NCBI RefSeq assembly: GCF_004337985.1 | Contig: NW_021940921.1 | Location: 372,001 to 436,000 of the forward strand | Origin: Pyricularia pennisetigena | Lineage: Eukaryota; Ascomycota; Sordariomycetes; Magnaporthales; Pyriculariaceae | Reading direction: 5' to 3' | DNA: 64,000 bases | Shown: positions 1 through 9,210 of the stretch, one piece after another | Layout: each line of letters begins with the position of its first letter | How positions within the stretch are numbered: position 1 is the first letter of the stretch | Translations under genes and position numbers: made by a program | The notes under the pieces: model-generated | The model's database searches: none | Told to the model about the DNA's origin: nothing | Seen by the model: the letters and a program-made list of their open reading frames with translations, nothing else

Positions 1-65
1 CGTTATTTTGATCGCTTACAAAGCGGTTAATCCTTAACCCGGCCTTGTTATCCCGTTAAGCCCGC

Positions 66-73
66 AAATATAA
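66..73 (+). promoter_or_regulatory. TATA-like element upstream of the GH1 gene
   Basis: An ATATAAAA-type stretch lies about 105 bp before the GH1 start codon, a plausible core-promoter position. Only the match and spacing support it. Confidence 0.3.
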
Positions 74-177
74 AAACAAGTGTGTATAACCGAAGCAGGC
101 AGCCGTGAGATTCTGCAAGGCATCTATCTGCCTTTTGCATTGGCATTTTAGAGCCCGGCCTGTCTTGAGAATCCACA

Positions 178-2037
178 ATGAAGAGTGTCAGCCTCTTATT
201 CGTCTGTATATTTGCCGTCTCGGCGCAGCAGATCTACCTGCCCGCCGATGGACCTGTCCGGCGACCTGATACATGCTTATCAGACGCCTACTACGCCACG
301 GCCAGCCCAGTCTACTCGTTCACGCAGTTCTCCTTTACCCAGACTGAGACTGTGCGCACGGCTACGGCTGTAACTCCAGGCCCGACCAAGACCTTCGCTC
401 CGCCTTATGAGTCGCTAAGTTACCTTCTCCCGGGTCTGTCGACTACTACTTGGGGCAACTGGTACCCAGACGCCACCGCAACCCCGGCGGATATTGCCGA
501 TCCATATGGGCAAGCCGCCTGGTCGGCTCTGTGGGAGCGAGCCTCCTTGCCCAACTTTACCAGCCGGGGGTTGTATTCGACCACCGTCTCCCCGACTCCG
601 GTGCCCACAAGCGAGCTTGTGCTCCCACCTCCGAGGTACTTTCAGCCGCAGGACTGCTATTATTTCCCCAAGGACTTTGAGTTTGGCGTTGCCGGTTCAG
701 CTGCTCAGATAGAGGGCGCCATAGCCGACGAGGGCCGGGCACCTGCCATCCTGGATCTGGCCTCAGCCAACCCACTTCGCCCAGGCCTGCCTAATTACGT
801 GACGAATGAGAACTACTACCTCTACAAGCAGGACATCGTGCGCCTGGCCGCCATGGGAGTCAAGTACTACTCCTTCTCTATCCCCTGGTCGAGAATCCTG
901 CCGTTTGCGCTCGAGGGTACACCCGTCAATAAGCAAGGGCTGGACCACTACGACGACCTCATCAACTTTGTTATTTCCAAAGGCATGGAGCCTCACATCA
1001 CCCTCATCCACTTTGACACGCCGTTACAGTTTTACAAGGACCCCCGCAACCCCGATCAGTCCCGGCTTGGGTACAACAATGGCGCCTACAGCAACGAGAC
1101 CTTTCAGGACGCTTTTGTGCACTACGGCAAGGTGGTCATGACGCACTTTGCCGACCGCGTGCCGGTGTGGTTCACCTACAACGAGCCGCTTCTGTGGAGC
1201 GAAAACGCCAAGGCCATCGACACCGTCATCAAGTCCCACGCCCGCCTGTACCATTTTTACCACGACGAGATAAAGGGCAGCGGGAAAGTTTCTCTCAAGT
1301 TCAACGACAACTTTGGCGTGCCGCGCGACCCCGGGAAACCCGAGGATGTGACTGCCGCCAACCATTTCAACGATTTTCAGGTCGCCACGTTTGCAAACCC
1401 CATTTTCCTGGGCAAGGACTATCCCGAGGCCTTCAAGATGACGTTCCCAGACTATGTGCGGCTGAGTGAGGCGGACCTGGCGTACCTCAACGGGACGGCC
1501 GACTTTCTAGGCGTCGACCCGTACACGGCCACGGTGATCGCGGCGCCGCCCCAAGGCATCCAGGCCTGCGCGGCCAACCAGTCCGACCCTCTGTTCCCAT
1601 ACTGCGTGCAGCAGAGCAGCACGACGACGAACGGCTGGGACATCGGGTACAGGTCGCACTCGTACGTCTACATGACGCCCAAGTACCTCCGGACCTACCT
1701 CAACTACCTGTGGAACTCGTTCCGGCACCCCATCGTCATCACCGAGTTTGGGTTCCCCGTGGCCAACGAGGGGCTGGCGACGCAGGCGGCGCAGCAGTTC
1801 GACGACCCCCGGAGCGACTACTACCTCAGCTTCCTGACGGAAGCGCTCAAGGCCATATGGGAGGACGGTGTGCACGTGGCCGGGGCTTTTGCCTGGAGCT
1901 TTGTCGACAACTGGGAGTTTGGGGACTACGAGCAGCACTTTGGGCTTCAGACCGTCAACCGGACCACCATGGAGCGGCGGTACAAAAAGAGCTTTTTTGA
2001 CCTGGTGGACTTTGTAGCTGCCAGGACGCAGAAGTAG
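178..2037 (+). CDS. Secreted GH1 family beta-glucosidase
   Basis: Single-exon gene for 619 aa. Residues 1-17 form a signal peptide (MKSVSLLFVCIFAVSAQ), so the enzyme probably acts outside the cell or in the wall. Residues about 20-155 are a Ser/Thr/Pro/Tyr-rich extension not found in compact GH1 enzymes. The catalytic barrel starts near residue 160 (FPKDFEFGVAGSAAQIEGA) and carries the acid/base motif TYNEP (Glu336) and the nucleophile motif ITEFG (Glu523); the usual forms are TxNEP and TENG. WSRILP and FAWSFVDNWEF are further GH1 hallmarks. The family hydrolyses terminal beta-glucosyl residues, for example from cellobiose or aryl glucosides. The substrate here is not deducible. The ATG at 178 is the only one placing the signal peptide at the N terminus. 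Confidence 0.9.
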   Translation: MKSVSLLFVCIFAVSAQQIYLPADGPVRRPDTCLSDAYYATASPVYSFTQFSFTQTETVRTATAVTPGPTKTFAPPYESLSYLLPGLSTTTWGNWYPDATATPADIADPYGQAAWSALWERASLPNFTSRGLYSTTVSPTPVPTSELVLPPPRYFQPQDCYYFPKDFEFGVAGSAAQIEGAIADEGRAPAILDLASANPLRPGLPNYVTNENYYLYKQDIVRLAAMGVKYYSFSIPWSRILPFALEGTPVNKQGLDHYDDLINFVISKGMEPHITLIHFDTPLQFYKDPRNPDQSRLGYNNGAYSNETFQDAFVHYGKVVMTHFADRVPVWFTYNEPLLWSENAKAIDTVIKSHARLYHFYHDEIKGSGKVSLKFNDNFGVPRDPGKPEDVTAANHFNDFQVATFANPIFLGKDYPEAFKMTFPDYVRLSEADLAYLNGTADFLGVDPYTATVIAAPPQGIQACAANQSDPLFPYCVQQSSTTTNGWDIGYRSHSYVYMTPKYLRTYLNYLWNSFRHPIVITEFGFPVANEGLATQAAQQFDDPRSDYYLSFLTEALKAIWEDGVHVAGAFAWSFVDNWEFGDYEQHFGLQTVNRTTMERRYKKSFFDLVDFVAARTQK

Positions 2038-2118
2038 ATGGAATCGGTGTGGTATCGACTGACGGGGAGGGAGCAGTGATTCGTGTCTATGTGTGATGAA
2101 TCAGGCCCAGAGGCCTTA

Positions 2119-2121
<3 letters not shown>

Positions 2122-2149
<28 letters not shown>
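2122..2149. repeat. (TA)14 microsatellite
   Basis: 28 bp of uninterrupted alternating T and A, about 85 bp after the GH1 stop codon. Confidence 0.95.
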
Positions 2150-2153
<4 letters not shown>

Positions 2154-2957
2154 ATAGCTGATGGCTGTTTGGCCATCTCAGCCTCCTAAGCGAGTCGCAC
2201 CAGGTCATGTGCATGTGCCCTTGGCGAGGATACAGGTCCTAGTAAGTCCCCTTGTATCACCCGCTGCGCAACGTCAGTAAATGTTTTTTTTTCTTTCCTT
2301 TTTTGGGGAGTAGTGGCCCAAGATCCTTACGATGGTCGCAGATCATTGGCATATTTAGCGTGGGATCGCAGTGACAATCTCTATCGTCGGTGCACACTCC
2401 TGATTGTCAGGTAGGGTAGTCAGCACCAAACTCCGGTCAAAGCTCTGCCATTCGGCTTCGTATGAGGAGGAATGTTTGTTTTCATCCGGGAAGGGGGAGG
2501 AGGATTATTACCTCCCACATTCGCCATGCCCAGAGACGCCAAGGATAAGAACGACGTGATAGTAAGGAAACGCATCGTGGATTTTTTATCCCCTTCTTGT
2601 TGTAGTTAAAACAAGTGCTATCTTCTTTTTTTCTCTTTTTTTATAATGTATACAGTGAGGATGTATACTTTGTCGATAGAGGAAAGAGAATGGAGTTTAT
2701 CGCGTTGGATTCATTCGAGAGAACGGCAATCGGCATCCCCAATTTATACACATTGTTCTGTGTACCAAGTCTGAACTAAGTTGGAGTATATTATCTCAGC
2801 GGATATTCGGCCAGAATCTTCATCTCTCTATTCTGACTCGTTGCGTAGGTTTTGTACTTGTCCAAATAGACTGCACAGGTCTAGTAGTAAAAAGGAAAAA
2901 GAAAGTATATATGTACTCCCCGGTTATGTTCTTCCGGCTGCATAGACATTGTGGACT

Positions 2958-3000
2958 AAGCTTCGCGGCCCCCCTGTCAGACAGGGGGTCCACGGAGCTT
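2958..3000. repeat. 43-nt inverted repeat (hairpin)
   Basis: The two arms meet at a single central A (2979). CCCCCTGTC pairs perfectly with GACAGGGGG, and the pairing continues outward to AAG/CTT at 2958 and 3000 with only a few mismatches. No open frame or known element explains it. Confidence 0.85.
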
Positions 3001-3345
3001 AAATATCTTTTCCGGATCTTCATCCACCCCGAAGCTGCAGCCAAGTCCAAATACCGGAGCCATGGTACATGTGTTGCGCACGAATCGCAAAGTTTTTGTT
3101 TCCATGTGGGGTGACGCAAACATACGATGCTAGTACCTGGATAGGAGTAATAAAAATAATTTGCGGTTCCGTGTATTAATCAGTCTCACAAACTTTACAA
3201 TGATATGAGCTAAACCAGAGACTGCATGTTCAGAAAATGCTTTACCAGACCTAAAACCCATCTATGAAACCCAAAATATCACCCACATTTTCCACACATC
3301 ACAAGCCTGGACCGCCACCAAGCAAACACCACCACTGCCGGCCTC

Positions 3346-4416
3346 TCACGAACCCTCATGAGAATGGCCATAACCGCACTGCCAACAAGGCAACGGCAAG
3401 ACACGACACGAACACTGCCGATATGGGGTATAAGTGTCCGGCCGCGCCCGCCTTTCCGCCTCGTGCCTGTCGGCGAGCCGGTCCTCGAGAACCTGCCGCA
3501 CTACCGTGTCCCGAATCCGCGGCAGTGTCGGGCTCCGATCCCCAGCGCCGCCAGAACCGCCCGACAACACCGGTCCGCCAAACCGCCGGCTCAGCACCTC
3601 CATGACTTCGTCCGTGAGCACATGGTCGATGTCAGTGTCGGCCGAGAAGAGCGACACAAACTCCCTCACCGCCTGATCCAGCGTCAGATCAGTCGCAGCA
3701 GGGTCTGCGGCGTATCTGTGTGCCCGTGCCAGGATGAAGAGCCGGACGCCTTGGAGGTTGGGTGGTGGAGCCGAGGGTGCTGATACGACCGAATCCAGAT
3801 CCGAGAAGATCGGGTTGGTCGTGTCAACTGGCAGTCTCGGAGCCGCCGCTGGGGTCGAGGTTGCGGCTTGGACTGGTGGTGCTGGTCTCCCTCCTCTTGC
3901 CGCCCCTCCTCTGGGCCTTCCTCTTGTTGACCGTCCTCTTGTCAACCCGCCTTTCGCTGACCCTGCTCGGCTGGCTGGCACTGCGGACTGGCCTGCCGGT
4001 GGCCCCGATGGTCCTGCGGTTGCTGCCGCGCTTCCACCTCGTCCTGTCTGCACCTTCCTTGCCCCCCTTGGCCGGCCTCGAGTCGATCGGGCTGCTGCAG
4101 ATGATGCCCGCACTTGCCCTGCTGGCTGCGATGGACCTGGCACCGGTGGCGCTGTCCACAGCGGCTGGGGCGGCGGGGGCAGCCGTGGTCCTACCGGTGG
4201 TGTTGCCGAGGACGGTGGTGCCAAGGATGGTGGTCCCAGAGGCGGTATTGTCAGTGCTAATGGTAGCACTGGCGGTCCCAATACCAGTGGTGTTGTCCCT
4301 GTCGGCGGGGCTTGCACTGGGCTTTCCTGTCCCTGCACCTGGGCCAGAGGTGGCATGGGAGTTCCTTGCTGTGGCAGAGATGGGAACTCTGCCGACTCCT
4401 CAAGTCGTCTATCCAT
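3346..4416 (-). CDS. RG/Pro-rich hypothetical protein
   Basis: 356-aa frame from ATG at 4416; family not recognised. Residues about 20-100 are Pro/Leu-rich. Residues about 105-180 are basic and disordered with repeated RG motifs (STRGRPRGARK, TRGRSTRGRPRGG, ARGGR), typical of RGG-type nucleic-acid-binding tails. Residues about 200-330 look folded: an acidic/hydrophobic helical part (DQAVREFVSLFSADTDIDHV, LTDEVMEVLSRRFGG) and a charged helix (VVRQVLEDRLADRHEAERRA). The C terminus is Cys-rich (CSC, PCWQC). The frame is much more GC-rich than its flanks. The plus strand is also open for 219-230 codons, but only the minus frame gives ordered charge patterns and a plausible C-terminal domain. Confidence 0.55.
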   Translation of the reverse strand: MDRRLEESAEFPSLPQQGTPMPPLAQVQGQESPVQAPPTGTTPLVLGPPVLPLALTIPPLGPPSLAPPSSATPPVGPRLPPPPQPLWTAPPVPGPSQPAGQVRASSAAARSTRGRPRGARKVQTGRGGSAAATAGPSGPPAGQSAVPASRAGSAKGGLTRGRSTRGRPRGGAARGGRPAPPVQAATSTPAAAPRLPVDTTNPIFSDLDSVVSAPSAPPPNLQGVRLFILARAHRYAADPAATDLTLDQAVREFVSLFSADTDIDHVLTDEVMEVLSRRFGGPVLSGGSGGAGDRSPTLPRIRDTVVRQVLEDRLADRHEAERRARPDTYTPYRQCSCRVLPLPCWQCGYGHSHEGS

Positions 4417-5167
4417 TTTGAGATGATAAGTCCAAGTATGGATGCGAGTTAGAGCTATGGGGTCGATGGTGTTTGAAAAGAGGTATAAGTTTACGGGACA
4501 TGATGGCGGTATTTATAACAAAAAAAAGATATATCAATTTTGGAAAAAATGCACGAGGCTCATGCCTTCTCGTGCATCACTCTTTTCTGTCACCAGGACG
4601 ACGAATGCAGTATCTCTCGTGTACGCATATGTAGAATTCAAACCTGGCAGCAAGAAACCAAACCTTGTCCTTCAATCTTGCCACATGCTCATGAACCAGA
4701 GCAGCAACAGCCCTAGTAACCAGGGCAGCGCCTTCCAGAAGCGTGTCCGTTAATGTTCAAGAAGACATTTGACCAGCCACTTGATTTCCAGTTGCTACAG
4801 AGCGCGCATAACACGAAAAGAATCCTGCAGAGGAGCGAAGAGCTAACTAGTTAACCTTTGCTATAGGACACCCCGGAAAAATATCACAAGATATTATGTT
4901 GCTGCTTAGTTTCTGAATGTTTTCACCCTGCATGCCTCGATGAAGCCTTTATAGTTTTTGAATGGGCCCAGCCACGTGGTACCTCTGATAAAGTGGCTGA
5001 AAAAGAGGCAAAACATATCAAAGAAACGTTGTGCGGAAGAAAACCTAAACCATAAAACTCCCTGCCTCTACTTGCTCTTCCCCAGCAACGCCATGCAATG
5101 CGTCAAATCGCCACAAATGAGCAAAATGCCCCCCAAAAATTTGGCACTCCCAAGATTACCGGCTCAC
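4417..5167. other. Intergenic region with no supported gene
   Basis: A 103-codon plus frame (4442-4753) has no recognisable motif and a codon pattern unlike the GC3-rich genes nearby. The minus strand may hold the 3' part of the CVNH-like gene, with a pyrimidine-rich CAG acceptor at 4999-4997. Its short continuation does not resemble the missing half of a CVNH domain. Confidence 0.4.
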
Positions 5168-5171
5168 TTAC

Positions 5172-5410
5172 CCTGTTTTTCCACAATCAATATTCCCGTC
5201 ATCTTGAACAGCAAAACACTTGCTCAAGTCGATCGTGGAGGGGGGACCGCCAGCTCCACCAGTGCGAGTGCAGTCCGCTTGCAGCGTTGTGCCCTTGATT
5301 ACAATGTTGCCGCAGGAATCGGAAAAGTTCACCGCGCTGTTAGAGCTGGAGCTATCGGCCGCATTAATACTTCCAAGTAGGGCGAGGACGACTGCCTTGG
5401 ATATGTACAT
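5172..5410 (-). CDS. CVNH-like secreted protein, 5' exon (3' part unresolved)
   Basis: The frame begins at ATG 5410 with a signal peptide (MYISKAVVLALLGSINA). It continues as a half domain matching the cyanovirin-N homology pattern: a Cys after a Phe/Ser segment (NFSDSCGNIVI), then LQADC, a Gly-rich turn, IDLSKCF and a DDGNIDC end. A consensus donor (GTAAGT, G at 5171) follows directly and interrupts the frame in phase 2, so the gene probably has a second exon. Reading through the donor gives an immediate stop and an 80-aa product. A possible acceptor at 4999-4997 adds about 30 residues without the expected Cys pattern, so the second half is either lost or not recognised. CVNH proteins bind mannose-type glycans; a role here is inference. 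Confidence 0.55.
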
Positions 5411-6523
5411 GTTGGGTAAGGCCGTAGCGAAGGGCAGAGTTGAGGTAGGGTACAGCCGAAAATGCTGGATCCAGCCGGTTGGGACATGTCGTTATGCAGC
5501 CAGGTATTGGCAAAAGTCGAGAAGAAGCTGCTGACGAGAAAAATTAGCGTATCGCCAGAAAGCTGCCAGCGAAACCATCCCGAAAATCTCTCGCCATCGA
5601 AATATCTTTGGCTTGTTTCCGAATTTAGTCTCTGCTACAATGGTTTGACCGCCCACAAGGGGTTTCTATTAGAAAACTGTAAAAAGGTTTTACGTGAATA
5701 CACAACTTCAATCCTACTGACGACCCTGATTCCAATACACACGACCATACCCATTGGAATGTACGGAACCCCGCCTGCCCTTCCTGAATTAAACGAGTAA
5801 AGGCCAGAATAGTATAGGAAATATTTGGCGCTCTAATTACATACATACGTTGGCTAATAATTATGTTTACTACACTATTTCGAAGAAAAAAAGCTGACGG
5901 TGGGAAGTGAATGATTTTCAAGTTAAGAATTTCGAATATTCAAACAATCTATCGAACTTTATATAAATAATTAAAAGATAGAATTCCTTGCACAACTTGC
6001 TTCTGCCCTTTTAATAATATATAAAATTGACTTTAGAATTATGCTTACATTAATTGCAGCACATTCGTACTCGGCTTCGTTAAAGATACTGTATTACAGT
6101 TGGAAGAAGTTACAGCACAGGAACATTAGTTTAAAAATAAATGCGTAGCTTATATTTGCATGAATCTTTAGTATATCTGCCTAAGAAAAGCAAATAACGT
6201 GTTAAAACAGAAAACATATCATATAAAGGGTATATTCTCTTTGCTATAAAAGAAAAGATTTACTTGTATCTATCACGATTAAATTCCTTAGTTGCAATGC
6301 AATATACTTACCCTTCAATTGGACTCATCTTGTTACGATTGTTATTTCTCACTTGAAGCTCACATCCCTATCTTTTTATAGTCTCCATAACCACAAGTCA
6401 TTTCTGCCCGTCCGCTTTAGCACTTGAAGCCGATTAATCTCTTTTTTTGCCTTGTGATTTTGCATTTAGATTACATTAACCACCAGCAAAATACATACTT
6501 TCCACCGGAGCCAGCCAGTCGCT
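5411..6523. other. AT-rich gene-free stretch
   Basis: Clearly more AT-rich than the gene blocks, especially 5800-6480. Frames are short and stop-dense on both strands. It could be RIP-mutated or simply degenerate DNA. No transposase, reverse transcriptase or terminal repeat was seen. Confidence 0.5.
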
Positions 6524-6652
6524 ATGCATTTCGCAACCGTTTCAACTGGCGTTGCCGTCTTTTCCCTGGCCTTCTTTTCGATCGTGGTTTGTTCACTTGA
6601 ATGCGTGGTCGAAATAAGCATACCACGCTGGACACGGGGCTGGCGAGCTTAA
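6524..6652 (+). CDS. Signal-peptide mini-ORF (42 aa), possible relic
   Basis: ATG at 6524 opens a 42-codon frame whose first 25 residues look like a secretion signal (MHFATVSTGVAVFSLAFFSI), followed by a short Cys-containing tail and a stop. The upstream 40 bp (CACCAGCAAAATACATAC...) resemble a fungal leader. It could be the first exon or remnant of a secreted-protein gene whose remainder has decayed, or a chance frame. The coiled-coil relic 580 bp downstream lies on the same strand. Confidence 0.3.
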   Translation: MHFATVSTGVAVFSLAFFSIVVCSLECVVEISIPRWTRGWRA

Positions 6653-7229
6653 CGGCTTGGTAACTTTTAGACCGAGATAAAATTTATAGGTTCGATACTG
6701 GCTTCTGATAGACAGGCGGGGACAATAGCAAATGTTCTTAATGTGGAATCTAGCTTAGATGTGCAGTCGACAAGCGGCAGAGCACACTTCTCCCTAAAGC
6801 CTTGGCGAACAGCTACCAGCCTCAAATTAAAGGATGAGCAGCCTGACATGAAAGGCCCTGATCCCGGTTCTAGGTCATAGACTTACAGCAGGACGCGAAG
6901 ATGCTTGCGGCATTGCCTAACTTCGGGCAGTTCCGTGGCCACTACGTGGGGGATGATTTGTGGGCGAGCAGATGCATGCCTGGAACCCTCGCGCCTGACA
7001 GACTCTCATACCAACACCACGCTCCAGCATGGATGCAGCAAAGATGGGAGCCATTGATCTGTTAGCCTCTCTGCAGCGCCGTAGAAAAATTATCAGTTTT
7101 CTTTTTTTTTTCATCTGTTGAAATTTGTTCCCACCTACAGCCACGACTGCTGTTACGTACACGATACATATCCGGATGGCTGCATCCCACCTTAATAGAC
7201 GAATTGCAACAACTATATTGGCATTATGC
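6653..7229. other. Intervening degenerate sequence
   Basis: No supported gene. Frames on both strands are under 140 codons and without motif. It lies between the signal-peptide mini-ORF and the coiled-coil relic and may be remains of the same ancestral locus. Confidence 0.35.
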
Positions 7230-7610
7230 AGCTGCAGCAGAAAGTTAACCTGTGAATTAGCTTTAAACAAGGCCTTAGAAGAAGAAAAAACGGCAATGCA
7301 CAAAAAGCTTGAAGCAGAGCAAACCACAAACGCCAACTTGAAATCAACCCATTAAATCACTCGAGCAGGAGCTAAGCCGAATGGGTGCAAACAGCAAAAA
7401 GCACAAGGAATCAATTAACAAACACAAGTTCATCTTTGAAAAGCAGAAAGAGCAGTTAGCATCCGCACAAAAAAAAAAAACGAAATCGCTACGGTAACGA
7501 GCAAGTTGAAGCTGTCTAGCCATGAATTGGGCGAAAAGTTCAAAGTTGAAATAAACACCAAGAAAATTCGGAGTTTTTCAATCCTATACGGCGAAATTAA
7601 CGCCATTTAA
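7230..7610 (+). pseudogene. Frameshifted coiled-coil protein relic
   Basis: Three plus-strand segments in successive frames each encode Lys/Glu/Gln-rich heptad-like sequence: LNKALEEEKTAMHKKLEAEQ (from about 7260), then IKSLEQELSRMGANSKKHKE and IFEKQKEQLASAQ in a second frame (about 7352-7480), then VTSKLKLSSHELGEKFKVEI in a third (about 7493-7560). The frame changes near 7350 and in the A run near 7470-7481. This composition across three frames is hard to get by chance and points to a decayed alpha-helical protein gene. Family and original length are unknown. Introns cannot explain the changes, because the segments abut within a few bases. Confidence 0.6.
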
Positions 7611-8160
7611 ACGTCAAAAAGGGCATACATACGTCTTGTTCCAATTTTTGTTAACTATTATGTAACGGAAATCTGGCGTTTCTGAACCAGCTTTGGAATA
7701 TCATCTTTTTTGTTCAAAAATTCGGCGTTACTGTTCGAGGAATTTCTGGGAATTGACCTTGACAGGGACGGCGGTTTACAGGAATTAACATCCTGAGAGC
7801 GGGTTAGGGTTTATGAAGTCATAACATTTATTCCAATTTCCGGCCTCAAATTGTTGTCGTGGCCTAGCGTACTCCAAAATTCGGCATAGAGATGCATCAG
7901 ACTGCTGCATGAAGTAATTCTGCATGAAGGGTTTTGGTTCAGTTCAACAGCGACAATGAGCGTTATTACTATAATCATAGCGCTACTACAGTTGTTGGAC
8001 GCCAGCAACTAGGTACCTTCGGGTATCATGCGCCGTCAAGCCGCTTGACTGCGGAGATATATGGAAGAATGGTGGTGGTACAAAGGTCCCCGTGAATGCG
8101 TGGGGTGTTTACGAGGAGGAAGGCAAAGTTCTATTTCGTCATGGCCAGTTTGTCTCGAGT

Positions 8161-8227
<67 letters not shown>

Positions 8228-9210
8228 AAGCGCACCTTGGCCCAAACTTTGGCGGCCTGGTGCACTGCGTCCGTCAAGTCGAGAGAGGGAGAAAATGAGA
8301 GAGACAAATAATAAAAAAGTGGAAAAACGGAAAGCTGAGCCGGCCAGGCCAGCAGCAGGTTTAGTTCCTTTCAAACTCCAATTTACGTGATAACCCCAGG
8401 TTTCATGATTGACAAAATACCACTTCGCTTAGTGGACGAGTGTTTGTTTCAATCCAAATGGCCAGTCAGCGAGCGCTTCCGACCCCCGGCGTCTGCATGT
8501 GTTCTGGGTCCTCGTTTCGCGGAACCAGCCCCCCCTGCATTTGGGATCAGCGCTTATAACCCAGTCGAATCACGGCCGTACCTGCCATATCAGGCCTGGT
8601 CGTTGGTCGGAATAGATGCGTAATCCAAGAGGGAAGGCGCCAAAAAGGGAAAAGTCCAAAGAAAAGGAAAGAAGATAAACTTTGATGAATCGCATTCTCA
8701 GCTCGCTCCAGCTTGTAGCTCAACCTTTGATGTTTTGTATTTTCTCTTCGCCCCCCAAACATCTTCCATTCTTGCCCGGTGTAGAAGTACATAATAATAT
8801 ATTCGATACTTCCGTTCCGTCACTTTTAATTTTCAACAGCCGCCGGCCGTGCAGTTCGAAGCGTTCTCAAGACTGTCGTGCCGTATCCTGCCCGGAGCTT
8901 CACCACAACAGCCTGTTCTTTGCCATCCCTTGGATACCCGGGACCATCACGGAAAACCGGTCGACAACGAGACCGACAATCGAAATCCGCCATCCAAAAA
9001 AAGATCGTGGAAAGGAGGCATCGGCAAAATAAGGAAGCAGTCGTGCTTGTTCCCTCAGAAATGCGCACTTAAAGAGAATCAAGCGACCTTCTTATTCAAC
9101 TCATTCGTTCATCTTTCGCTTCTTCCGGCAGGCCCACCATCTTCCATCTTAACGTTGCATCCTACCTTGACGCTCATAGGATAGAAGACCATAATACCAA
9201 CCAAACCAGA
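7611..9210. other. Intergenic region
   Basis: Holds a T-run/A-run palindrome (8160-8225) and, in the last 500 bp, a pyrimidine-rich stretch likely to be promoter and 5' UTR of the gene at 9211. Short frames between 8387 and 9184 have no recognisable motif. Confidence 0.5.
8160..8225. repeat. T21-A45 back-to-back homopolymers
   Basis: 21 T directly followed by 45 A, giving a perfect 21-bp palindromic core. Exact lengths may be affected by sequencing. Confidence 0.9.

Larger units (their letters stand above)
2038..3345. other. Intergenic region, 1.3 kb
   Basis: 3' flank of the GH1 gene. It holds an (AT)n tract (2122-2149), several T-rich runs and a 43-nt near-perfect palindrome (2958-3000). 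Open frames here are under 100 codons and show no recognisable motif. Confidence 0.6.

Noticed and set aside
3734..4426. 230-codon plus frame
   Set aside because: Antisense to the RG-rich frame; Gly/Pro/Ala-rich composition looks like a shadow.
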